DNA of 64,000 nucleotides from Callaeas wilsoni (Eukaryota; Chordata; Aves; Passeriformes; Callaeidae): positions 1 through 64,000 of the forward strand of contig VWPU01019139.1 of assembly GCA_013398955.1 (NCBI GenBank), written 5' to 3'. The position numbers were made by a program, and so were the translations under genes. Of the stretch, positions 17,351 through 28,395 are shown one piece after another (the first letter of the stretch is position 1; each line of letters starts with the position of its first letter). The notes beneath the pieces were generated by a model that was not told the DNA's origin, searched no databases, and saw only the letters and a program-made list of their open reading frames with translations.

Positions 17351-18505
17351 GCGCAGCGCGGCTCTGAGCCCTTGTCCTCCCGCTGGCTCAGCTGCTTGGT
17401 GTTAATCTGCACACAGGACGTGCTTTCTGCATGGAATATGCACGTCAGTCTTCTTTCTAACGCGCTGGGCACGGCATCATTGGGCCCCAACTTGCATTGA
17501 TAACGTGCCCTGAACGTTCTCAGGAGTTAATACTTGTCTGCAAAGGCAAAACAGTATTTTTCTTAAAATTCGGCAGCTGAAGAATGTTTTAATATGGTGA
17601 ACCAAGCTCCAAACCACCATACCAAAAAATGAGGAAATTGTAGCTCCTAGTTAGGGTTGAAATCTTCAGATTTGAGACAAATCGTAATTTACAGAAAAAG
17701 TTAAAAATCATCATTTTCTATACTGAGCCACTCACTTGTCTTTGTTCCATGCTCAGTCACTAGTGCTTTCCAAAAAGGGAAAAAAAGTTAATGTGGATTC
17801 TTCTGTTGCTGCTGGTGGTGGCTCTCCCCCTGCTCCCCAGCTGTCTCCTCGAAATGATCACTTCTGCTCTCACACTTCTCACACTTCAGACTTGTGCATT
17901 GCTTATCATGCTGGCCTGTCTATTGCCTGTCTTCTGACTGCCTTTCTCTTGGCACCTTAAATTCCTCCTGTGACAGTGTGATTTTAGCACCTTCATTTGG
18001 AATTTTCTCCTTAACTGCTAAATGTTAATATATGCTGCTGTAGGAGAAAGTATTTAAGCAGCAAGGAGATTTTCTTGTTAGACCCTGTGTTCATTATTTG
18101 TAATTTAGGATACTATCAAGTGTTGTTAGTCTTGTGTCTGTGGGCTGTCTACTTTTTATAACCATTTACATTAACTTTTATGTGCATTTAATTTGGTTAA
18201 TACAATTCTCATTAAATAATAGTTTTCTTAGGTTAAATATGAGTAATATTTTTGCAAGTTTAACTTTGAAGATTAGGATTTTCTTTCTGGAATTTCAAAT
18301 AACACCAAGGTCTGAACACGTAATCTCCAGCACAGTAGTGAGGCATTGAGGCCATGACAAGCTTTATCAGTTTTGCTGCAGGTGATTTTACTTTTTGGGT
18401 GTTCAGGGAGGCTGAATATTCCTCTGTGAGCATACACTGGAAGACAGTTATTTCTAGTCAGTTTTGGTGCAGTAGTTTGAATTCTGATACAGCATCAATA
18501 GTCTT
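17351..18505. other. intergenic, no gene recognised
   Basis: Composition drops sharply from the CpG island to AT-rich DNA. A 74-codon plus frame at 17736-17960 with serine- and glycine-rich stretches has no recognisable homology. No repeat was recognised until the CR1 at 18506. Confidence 0.6.
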
Positions 18506-18830
18506 GAATCACAGAATCAGCTAGGTTGGAAAAGACCTTTGAGATCATCAAGTCCAACCTATGACCTAACACCGCCTTGTCAACCACACCATGGCACTGA
18601 GTGCCACTTCCACGCTTTCCTTAAATACCTCTAGGGATGGTGACTCCACCACCTTCCTGGGCAGCCCATTCCAATGCCCAGTCACTCCTTCTGTGAAGAA
18701 CTTCTTCCCAACGTCCAGCCTAAAGCTCCCCTAGCGCAACTTAGAGACTGTGTCCTCTTGTAATGTCACTGGTTGCCTGGAAGAAGAGACCGACCCCCAC
18801 CTGGCTACAGCTTCCTTTCAGGGAGTTGTC
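18506..18830 (-). mobile_element. CR1 LINE 3' fragment, minus strand
   Basis: It starts on the plus strand with GAATCACAGAATCA and then GGTTGGAAAAGACCTTTGAG and ATCATCAAGTCCAACC, the reverse complement of the classic bird CR1 3' end. It continues through GGGCAGCCCATTCCAATGCC and CTTCTTCCCAACGTCCAGCC. The element is 5'-truncated, as usual for CR1. The 5' edge near 18830 is approximate. Confidence 0.93.
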
Positions 18831-20387
18831 CTTGCAGTTAAAGGGGCTGTATATCTGCTGAGCTAATACAGCTGAGGTCTTAAGGTGTATACTGAGTCTT
18901 GTGTGTTTGGCCTCTAGTCTAGAAGGAAAATCCACTAAAAACTCATAATGTCATGCGGCATCTTAGCAACTTGGTTGAAATTGTCTTCATTGGGGAAAAA
19001 ACGCAACAGATTTGCAAATGATGAATTGGGAAGTTTAGCTCTCAGAGCAGTTAACCTTGCAATAATGCATGCTGGTTTTGAAATGCCTGCAAACTACTGC
19101 AGATGTTTTGTGGGAGCTGGCTGACCAAGAAAGTGGACGCCTTCAGTGCTAGACATTTCCATTTTAGGTCAAGAAGAGAGAATTTAATTCCCGCTGCCAA
19201 AGAACAAAGATTACTGTCATGTGTTTAACCTGCAGAAACTGATGGGAAAAAGAGTTCCACGGATTATGCCACCATCACTGAAGCTTGTGCTGTTTTCATC
19301 AAAAGTAAATTTTTTAAAGATTGTGGAAACCAGGCTGCCTAACCTTGTAGAAAGATGTCCCTGTAAAGCACAGAAGAAAAGCTGGTACCAAGACTTCCCC
19401 TGCTGCTTCCTGGGTTATAGTCTGTGCTTTTTGTTCTCTTTTATATTCTGTGTATTTTTAAAATATGCTCCAGCCACCTCTCTTTCTCCTAGCACTGACT
19501 TTCAGAAAGAAATTACCTATTAAAAAAACCCCAAACAAACTGGCACACAATTAAGGGAGATAATGAAGTCTGATAAAACATCTGTATTTCTCTCTTCTAT
19601 TTACAGTCATAGATTCCAGGATCCACAGTTGATGTTACCTTGTCCACCACTGGTGAAAAAGTGATTAGTTACACCACTTATTAAAAAAAAATGCTCTGTA
19701 TCTTATATTGCATTTGTCTTCATTGAAAAGAGTAGGTATTTGGTCTGTCCAGAATTTAATTTTTTAAAAATTTTATTTATAGGAATATTCTCCTTTATAG
19801 CACTCTTTTCTCATTTACTAATTTGAGTTAATGAACAAAGTCCTGTGATTATTTTGGATTTTATTAAAATTACATCAAGACACATGCTCAGTGGTTCACC
19901 ACTTAAGTCCAAAGTAGGACGTTTTTATTAGGTGGATCAGTTTTTAAAATGACAGCATCTGCTTGCTTGTACACATTTATTTATGATTCTTCCCTAGGTG
20001 AGTGTAGCAGGAGTCTGGTAAGTAATAGCCAGCTGTTGGAATCAGCAGATAGAGAAAGCAGTTATTTGTTCTCTGAAGGAGTGTGAGAGCTGAGGCAGGG
20101 AGTAGTAAAAACTAAACAGATGCCCCAAATATCTAAACACAAGGATGTGTAAATTGCTTGCAGTGCTGACTGGTGAAGTCATCTCAGGTGGGTTGCCTTG
20201 TCTGGAGTTCTCATTAAAGATGAAACATTCTCCAGTGCAACATCATGTCTAGCAATCTAGAGCACTACAAGTAACACTGAAGATTTTCTTCCTCGGGACT
20301 CCTGGCTTCTGCTCAGCTGCTCAGGAATGCCATGTCCCTTTTGGCAGCCTGGCACTTTGGAATTTACACCCTCCTTAAAGGGAAGAT
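18831..20387. other. intergenic, no gene recognised
   Basis: AT-rich unique-looking sequence. An AT-rich stretch lies at 19755-19785. No gene or repeat family recognised. Confidence 0.6.
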
Positions 20388-20712
20388 GCCAAGAAGATGG
20401 AGCCAGGCTCTTCTCAGTGATGCCTGGCAATAGGAAAAGAGGCAGCGGGCAAAAACTGATGCATAGGAAGTTTCGCCTGACCATGAGGAAGAACGTCTTC
20501 ACTGTGTGGGTGACATGCACTGAACAGATTGCCTGGAGAGGGTCTGGAAAGTCCCTCACTGGAGATATTCCAGAATGATCTGGACACAATCCTGTGCCAT
20601 GTGCTCTGGGATGACCCTGCTTGAGCAGGGAGGTTGGACCGGATGACCTGCCTGTGGTCCCTTCCAACCTGAACCCTTCCAACCTGAACCCTTCCAACCT
20701 GTAATTCTGTAC
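20388..20712 (+). mobile_element. CR1 LINE 3' fragment, plus strand
   Basis: CR1 landmarks in sense order: AAGATGGAGCCAGGCTCTTC, TCAGTGATGCCTGGCAATAG, GGAAGTTTCGCCTGACCATG, GAGATATTCCAGAATGATC, and CCCTGCTTGAGCAGGGAGG. It is 5'-truncated. The 3' end is unusual: it carries a 15-bp tandem (20659-20700) and then GTAATTCTGT. The 186-codon minus-strand frame overlapping it is antisense to the repeat. Confidence 0.93.
20659..20700. repeat. 15-bp tandem repeat at CR1 3' end
   Basis: Two full units of CCCTTCCAACCTGAA and a 12-base third unit. It lies at the 3' end of the CR1 copy, where a simple 8-bp repeat is usual. Confidence 0.9.
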
Positions 20713-22087
20713 TAGAGAAGGTGATCTGTTCCCTCGTTTCCAGGGCTTTTGGAATGCCTGGCCATGTGCCTTCACCGGCCATCGCAGCAGGAAAGTGCCT
20801 GTCAGTATTGGCAGCATCCAGGAGCAGGTTTGAAGTGGGGATGGGCTGGTACTGCTGCTGCCCTGCCACCAGTGCTTAGGCTGTTTTTGCTTCCAGGAGT
20901 GGTTTACTGGTACCTTCCATGAGCAGTATACTCATTTAACATCGCCCCTGCACCTCCCCACCCACACAAAAAAAAAAAAAAAAAAAAAAAAAAATAAGTG
21001 GAAATGGAACCTAAGATGCCCTCTGGCACTTAAATGGGAGTATAAATTGATGACCGCCATGAAAGCCATAGTTGGCTCTTTTTTTCCTTTACAGGAAATG
21101 GTTCTCTCCTCTTCTGCGAGAACAAAAGTGTGAACACATAAGACTTTAAAGATTTTGGATGTCTTTCTGGATTGCTTTTTCTGTTCCTCTGAACAGGACA
21201 TGAATGATTCTGATTAAAATATGTACAGAATTAATTGTTAAACATAATTTTCCTCAGATGAACAAGGTCTTTCTGATTGAGAGTAACACAGCCATGTATT
21301 TTGATGGTATCTTGCAGTTGAGTGTAATTGTGCACCAACAGTGTAATGACGGATATATCTTTAACAACCTGTTCCCTGAACTGTGTTTTTACCACTGCCA
21401 TCTGCTCGGCCGAGAGTGGCAGCTGCCAGGTCTCACAAATAGTGCTGTCATGTACTTTCATGGAGAACAACATATTGTTGTAATTTCCCTGATATTACTA
21501 GATGAAATAACTTTAAGTGAAATAAGGTGACATTTTGCTTGGCACTTTGGAATGCCTCTCATTGCTTTGGGTATAGGACACACAGTGTTCTTTGTGGAGC
21601 AAGCTATATCAGCACGCCCAGTTCTACTTTCAGAAATCACTGGAAAATACTTATTTTACAAAAACATTATGTAACATCCATCTGGGACATATGTGTCAGT
21701 GCTGAGAAGCAACCGAGACAGTCAGTATTCCTTACACATGTAGCCGTAGTTACCTTTGCTGGATGGAAATTATGTAAGTTAGACTATTTTAAATTTCTTT
21801 TTCCTTATATCAACTTGAATCCCCTTCATATTTGCAAATATGTTCAGACAACTCCTTCAACATTAAGAAAACATAAAACCTTTACAACTGTCATGAGTGA
21901 GTGTTTTAAGGTTGCCTAAAGAATCACTGGCAAAGGTATCAGCAAAAGCATGTTTAATATAAAAGTGGAAGCATGAAAAAGTTTCTTGGCAAAGTTAACT
22001 CTACTACTTGGTTTAAGAACTAGAAAAAGCAAACTAAAATTAATCAATCTAAAACCAGAATCAACTCCGAAATTATCTATGTGAAGG
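20713..22087. other. intergenic with a poly-A tract
   Basis: A run of 27 A residues lies at 20968-20994. The stretch 21205-21530 looks like unique, moderately AT-rich sequence with no repeat signature. No gene was recognised. Confidence 0.6.
20968..20994. repeat. poly-A tract, 27 bases
   Basis: Uninterrupted A27 following a CACCTCCCCACCCACAC stretch. No retrocopy was recognised upstream of it, so it may be a simple mononucleotide repeat. Confidence 0.9.
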
Positions 22088-22745
22088 CTGGGGGGTTGGA
22101 GGGGAAGGGTATGGTAAGGGTAGGGTAGGGGTAAGGGTAGAAAATGATAAGGATAAAAAGGAATAAGGAAGACTCTCCTGCTGAGTCACAAGGTTCAGAA
22201 TGGACCTCCCTGCTAAACTAAGCAGGTGCTTGACCCAACAGTATAGGCCCAAAGGTTTAACAGCTCTTAAATTTAACAACACTTAATTGATAGTTCAAGT
22301 TAAACAATTTAACAAAAGATTCATATAGAATTTACTATAGCATGACGGTAACTACCAGGCCTAATTTACTTACAAATCTAAACTTCTTAAGAATTTAAGA
22401 GAACAACATTCATAGTACCTTTCACATGGCATATTCATGTTTGCACGCACAGAGACGTAAACGCTATGCACAAGGTATACCTGTGAAAAATTCCCCTTGA
22501 ATTCAGTGAAGGATTCACATTGGATGCCTTTGCGTCTTCTCAACAGGCAAAGGGTTGAGCCTCGAAGAGTGGGGGCATCAGCCCAGGATCTGTCTTGTCA
22601 TTCAGCAGTGGTTGTCTGAGTATAGCCAACGAGAATTCACTGGCTCTGAGTGGCCTCATTCAAAAGGAGGTTGCTGGTCACAGCCTGCTGAAGTCCAGGA
22701 GAGTTCAAAGGGTCTCACTCAGGATCACTGTTTATAGGGTCGCAA
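22088..22745 (-). mobile_element. probable endogenous-retrovirus-derived block
   Basis: On the minus strand the order GACCCTATAAACAGTGATCC, CAGTGAATTCTCGTTGG, GGGGAATTTTTCACAGG, GAGCTGTTAAACCTTTGGG and AGGGAGGTCCATTCTGAACC resembles a repeated element I associate with bird ERVs. I cannot fix its termini or name the family, and no coding remnant of gag, pol or env was identified. The end at 22088-22140 is a G-rich tract on the plus strand. Confidence 0.45.
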
Positions 22746-24514
22746 GAGAGTGGGCTTCAGTCACAGTAATTTTTCATCCTGACTGCAATTTGCGTCAGTA
22801 ACTTTCTTTGAAATTTCGATAACAAAAGTGTTGTTCCACTCAGGTTGTTTGTTTTTCTGTTTTATCCGAATGGATGTGTAGCTTTGGCACTTCATTGCTA
22901 GTGAGGCAGAGGCCATTGGAATTGTGAACAGTGTTCTCCCCATGGCAAACAGAGGGCCAGGCCAGAGAAAAGTCTCGTGGCATTTAGCTGATGTTGTACA
23001 CTTCGGAAGTGTAAGGCTTACCTATCATTCCAGTAGTGCCTTTCAAGAGCTGATGCAGGCTCCTGGCATTGTACTGATGTTGAGCACACACGAGGTTCCC
23101 TTTTTATCCCAAGGGCTGGGACATGTCATTTTCATTGGCCACACTTTATATACGTTTGTGTACCTTAAGAGGAAGAATATATATACATATGTATAAACAT
23201 TTTTGCCTTCCTCCCAAGATTTAAAAATCTCATTTGAAACTGATGTTTGATTCATCCCTTGGACTAGGGCTATAAATACTGCATGAATTTGTTTTCTGCT
23301 CTAAGTATATTTAGAAGTGTACACATTTATCCATGTTCCTGCATCACATTCTTATTAATGAGCACACCATAATTGTTGGTTGTGTTGCCTTTTGTTTCTG
23401 TGGATGTTTTTGAAAGACATTTTAAAGTTTTTGTTGGAGTTTGCATGTGCTTCAAAAATTAAATTTAGTCTGTGATTTTATTACCCTTTTTATTTAATTT
23501 ATCTTAACTGTTGCTTTCAAGCTGTGAACCAGCTGTTGACGTTGAAAAAACATGGTTCAATTTGAAAGGAGCATTTTAAAGCTTAATGTAATGGCTGTAA
23601 GTAATCACTACAGCAATTATATTCTCTGGTGTTGTGCGTCACTATAGCAATGTTAGAGGCTGTAAGAAAATGCAGGAAAGAAGCCCATCAGGTTCATATG
23701 TTTCAGTTTTGTCTGCAATGCCCAGCATCTCTCTGTTCTGGGTAGCTCGGTGTCCCTGCTTGAATTGTGGCAGAAAATCAGAAGTTGCTCTCTGTTGTGG
23801 CTCCGTGTTTGCCCAGCAGGGATCAGGGGCTCTCGGCTGTGCTCTCTCTTGGACTGGACTCTCCTTGGACTTTTGCTTTTTCTCACGTGGGCGGATGGTA
23901 GATATGCTGTTCTGCTGCCTCCTCCTGACTCATTCCAAGATATTGTGTGGAATGTTGGGGTTGATTTTTCTTGAGCAGTTGTGTATCCACCTTGCCTGAT
24001 GCCTGTGATAGCAAAGCTCCTCACAAAGCATACAGAGAGTCTGGCCAGGACGAGACATCTTGGTGTCCTGGAAGGTCAGGCCATGCTCCCATTGTGCTCT
24101 GGAAAGAGCAGTGACTTGCCATGGTAAGGAGAATTAATAGAAATTAGTGTATTTTCATGCACATTCTGTGAAGGAACATACTCCATTTATTTGTGAGCAA
24201 GTCTTCGGTTCAGGCAGGCTGGAGCTCTTGGGGAAGAGAATTTTCTGGATCACTGCAGTGAGGATAAGGGAAGAAGCATGCACTCTGCATCCCTTCATGT
24301 TGTAATAGTCCATGAAAATGCTGTGCAGCTTCCTCTGCCCTGGAGATTCTCTCCATAATGATTTTTAAAGGAATGTAATACACATCACTGTGGAAATGGA
24401 CTATATTTCCCAATGAGTCACCCAGCCATGCTTTACACAAAGCTTATGTTTGAGAACTGCGGACAACACTACTGCTCCAAACAGGTGGTGCAGGACTTAC
24501 GCTGTCTCTGCTTT
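22746..24514. other. intergenic, no gene recognised
   Basis: It includes AT-rich DNA around 23200-23600. Frames of ~120 codons on opposite strands at 23634-24024 overlap each other and show no family resemblance. Confidence 0.6.
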
Positions 24515-24640
24515 TCACAGAAGCCCAGAATGGCTGGGCTTGGAAGGGGCCTCTGCAGATCATCTAGTCCAACCCACTGCTAAAGCAGGTCCACCTAGAG
24601 CAGGTATTTTTGCCAGTGTGTGTTGCAGAGCAGGTTCAAG
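24515..24640 (-). mobile_element. short CR1 LINE 3' fragment, minus strand
   Basis: CACAGAAGCCCAGAATGGCT, GGGCTTGGAAGGGGCCTCTG and GATCATCTAGTCCAACCCAC are the reverse complement of a CR1 3' end. Similarity fades after about 24605, so the inner edge is approximate. Confidence 0.85.
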
Positions 24641-26679
24641 TCACCTGCCATCAGCTACCAGTAACTCCTGTTAACAGCTCTGTGAACTAACATTGCAGCT
24701 GGGAAAGACCCAGTATAAAGCTTAGATTCAGCAATATACTAAGCCTTCCCCAAACTTAATTTGTAGCAAGATCCTTCAGAATACGTATCTAATGGCAGCA
24801 AGATCTGATCTGATGCAGTACAGTGACAATAACAGGAGGGGCAAGTGTGCAGGGAGATGGGGGCATTGTGAGCTTGGGATGAATGGGAGACCAGGCTTAC
24901 TACCAAGTCTTAATTACATATGTTTGGTTGCCATGGTTTTTAAGAAATAATAGAATATGCATTTGGGAGTGGGTTTTGCGATGGCACTTGTAGTAGATGG
25001 TATTTGTGGTGATACAATTGGGGTGATCCTCTGCTAAGAGGTAGCCGTGCCGTGGCATGGGAATGCCCAGCTGGAATGTATGTTACTGTAAAATGAAAAA
25101 ATGAGATTCTCACAAGAATGAAGGCACAACTGTCTGTGTGTGCAGTGTGCATTTGTGCGACATACCCAGCAAAAGGAGTTTCAGTGTAGTTTCCCGTTTC
25201 TCCACCTGTGTGTAGTGCAGAGCAAAGCAAAAGCTACAGATCCAAGTGTGCTTCAGAGATCAGGCATGTCCCCTCTGGACATGTGTGGCAGAAGCTGGTG
25301 ACTACAGAGGTCACAAAGGGACAGAGACAGAATCCTCGCTGTGACAAAGCTAATATGACATGTGAATTACACTATATCTTGTATGTGTGTATGTATGTAT
25401 AAATTAGACACTTAAAGGAAGTAACTGCTGGGATGGAGACAGACATGGAACAGTGTGTTCAGGAAAGTTAAAAGCTTAGCCAGCGTACCAAGGTCTTAAT
25501 GTAGCAGAATGAAATTCCTTTGGGTGCAGCAAATGAGGCACATAAAGTGTAATGCCCTGTGAAATCACAAAGAGCCACTTTCAACAGATGGAAAAAGCAA
25601 CTTTAATACAAAACCAAAAATTGATAGACTCTGCCTTTGATAATCAAAGTACCATCTTACACTTTACAGTATCCATTACTGGCTGCGAAGTGTATTTTGG
25701 TTGTTAAATGCACTTGCTAGTTTGTCACTATATAGAATTTAAAATGATGAATCCTATGTTCTGCTGTTTTCTTCACTATGAGAAACTAAACAAACTCTGT
25801 GACAAATGGCTCCCAAGTCACACATGCTGTTTCACTCTCCTGTCTGCTGCTCCAGTGTGGCTGTTCTCAGTGTGGAACTGAACCCCTGGGCTTGAAGCTG
25901 GTTTTAGGAGTCCCTGTGGTAGGGATGTCAGGAGGCATAAGGGGACACGTATGAAGAGCCTGTTGCCAATGGCAAAGCTGTACGCTGGCACCCTGGAACC
26001 AAGGAGCTTTCATGTGCCCTCAGAGGAGCAACATCATCATGTAAGTGGGATGTGAGTGCTCACCTTTCCTCACCACCTCTGACCATCTTGCTATGTCCAC
26101 AGAGGAGTGGGACACCTCTCTCAGCTGTCCTGTGCTATGAGTAATTGACCTGATGTAATCCAGCATAGAGTACAAGGAAGCGATGAGCAGAAGGAAGAAT
26201 AATCCTAATTTTTTGTAGACAGTCAAAAGTACAGAGGTGATTGTTAAGTAATGAATGAGACCTGAGATAGTAATAAATAGTTATATAGAAAAACTGGCAT
26301 AGCACTGAGTCATAAGAGTAAATAACACATTAGGAGTTCTTAGAGAAGCAACAAAACATGTAACAGGATTACGTCCTTACCTAAATTCCCAGTGTTGTGC
26401 ACTTTGAATACTCTATGCAGTGCTGTTCCCCCATTTCAGAAAGCAAAGAATTGAACTAGAAAATGTTAGCCAAGACAAAGATAATAAAATATCTGGAATG
26501 GCTTCTTTATGAGGAGAGCTCTGCCTTGGAAGAGAGACAATTAAATGGAATCTGTGTGTATAAAATCATGTGGAATAGGAAGGATGAGGAAGCAGTGATT
26601 GTTCACTGTCTCTGTTGATGAAAGTCCTGAAGGTGGAGGGAAGGACATGAAAATACATGAGTCAAACTCAAAGAAAAAA
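24641..26679. other. intergenic, no gene recognised
   Basis: A short TATG repeat lies at about 25381-25400. The rest is unique-looking sequence without a supported gene. Confidence 0.6.
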
Positions 26680-26860
26680 ATCAAAAGGGAGGTGCTTCTT
26701 CACACTATGCATACTGGAGCTGTGGAACTCCTTGTGTCAGGATGCTGTAGGTGCTAAAACTTTCAAAAAATTAAAGCAAAAATTGTGGAACTGAAATCCA
26801 TCTGTGAATATTAAACACCAAAGCCCCACCACATTCTGTCTTAGGAATTTTTCAAACTGT
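26680..26860 (+). mobile_element. old, diverged CR1-like fragment
   Basis: GGAGGTGCTTCTTCACACTA, GGAGCTGTGGAACTCCTTG and CAGGATGCTGTAGGTGCTAA follow the CR1 3' pattern of 'cttcttcacac...tgtggaactccttgccacaggatg', and AAATCCATCTGTGAATATTA continues it. The divergence is much greater than in the other CR1 copies here. Confidence 0.55.
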
Positions 26861-28311
26861 GTGTGCATCACTGGACATTGGGAACATGCTGCTATGTGCT
26901 TTTCTATTTCTTACCTTCTTCTCCAGACATTCTTCTTCTGTCTGTTGCCAGAAGCGGGATATTGAGCTGAATGGGCTTTAGATTTGAAGCCATGTGGCTG
27001 CTCTTACATGTCTATGTTATCCTCAGCTTGAGACATTCCAGGGAAGAAACTATGCATGATGCAGATTTACACTTGGGGCCAGTATTTTTTCCGCTGCTTT
27101 ATTTACCTCTAAAATTTTACCCTGGCACATCAGAGATAATTGCAGCCCTAGGCTGTGGTGTGTTTAATTCTTGCAGTGCAAGTTGTATTGCCAGCAGTGG
27201 AAGTCAGGTCTAAAGTTGGGGGACAAGTGCTGTGTTACATGGATGTCACAGATGGGCAGGCAAGGCCCTGATCCAGTGATGTTTTGGTGATTGATTGGGG
27301 TGAAGGAAGAAAAGGGAAGAAGAGATTCAGTCAGCATCTAGGATCCATTCAGAGTTCTCTGTGAGATGGTCAGTTGAGGCCCTGGGAATGTTTATGGAGA
27401 CTCCTGTGTAGTGGATGGTGATCGAAGAATATGCACTTAAATGCCTGTGGAAGGGGCTCGCAGCCTGCTAGCACAGAGAAACCCAGATGGTCAGGAGATT
27501 GTGGATAGATGGGAATTTGTATTGGGTTAAGCAGACAGTGACTTCAGTCTCCACCATTCCCACTGCTTTGTACACTTGGTTGTTCACTGTGTAGCACAAA
27601 AGTCCTGTGGGTGAGTTCAGGGCTGCCTCTCACTGCATGGCTGTGTTACTGTCAGGATGGAGCCAGCTCCCCAGCTTTTCCTCTGCAAGAATCTTTCAAT
27701 TTACATGCCACAGAAATAACTTCTGTGAATTTAATTAATCATAGTTTACATAGTAATAACCCTTTTTTATGGGTAAATAATGTGTATCCCCTGCTGGAGT
27801 GGGGGTTCTGCTGGTTCCAACATTTGATTATTACATAATCTTCTTCCCATTAAATGATCAGAGTGAGACCAGAGGAAACTAACAGTAGAGGGAATAATTA
27901 GGAGCTTCCTTGTGTCTGGGGCTTGGGCTTAGCTTCTCAATACTCATTCAGAAGCCCATACAGTTAAGGAGAATGCAGGTTTTCTTGGTGCTGCCAAGCA
28001 AGTGCCGCAATTTCCGGTTGGCACCATGCTGCTGTGCAGAGAGGCCTGGCTAGGTTTTACTCACCAGGAGCTTTATTCCAGAGCGATTCTGTGCAAACAA
28101 GGCTGCTCAGCCCCTGCTACCTGCCTGAGTCCAGCCCCTTTCCCCACTGCATGTCTGCTGAGAGCTGCATGGGAGGGTGCCTGGGAATGCTGGATGACAG
28201 GACTTTTTCAGTCTCTTCTCCTGTCAGGCAGGCTCAGTGCAGGTCCAGGCAGTCACAATTGTCTCGCTTTCTTGTGAGTGTGTGAGGAGTGTCATTGTCA
28301 CCTAGTGCTTC
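26861..28311. other. intergenic, no gene recognised
   Basis: Unique-looking DNA with short frames only. Nothing recognised. Confidence 0.6.
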
Positions 28312-28395
28312 TAACAGAGAAAGGTGAAGAGGCTTGCCCAGGGCTGTGCAGTGCATCTGCAGCAGAGCAGGGTCAGGGCCACAAGTGTGCTGCTA
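28312..28395 (-). repeat. possible MIR SINE relic, reverse orientation
   Basis: GAAGAGGCTTGCCCAGGGC, a run resembling 'cacagctagtaagtggcagagc' (GTGCAGTGCATCTGCAGCAG) and GGGTCAGGGCC follow MIR in reverse complement order. The match is short and diverged. Confidence 0.4.

Noticed and set aside
20257..20869. Minus-strand frames of 186 and 151 codons
   Set aside because: They run antisense through the plus-strand CR1 fragment; the apparent repeats in the peptide come from the 15-bp tandem, not from a gene.
20968..20994. Poly-A tract as the tail of a processed retrocopy
   Set aside because: No gene-derived sequence was recognised upstream of it, and no flanking direct repeats were found.
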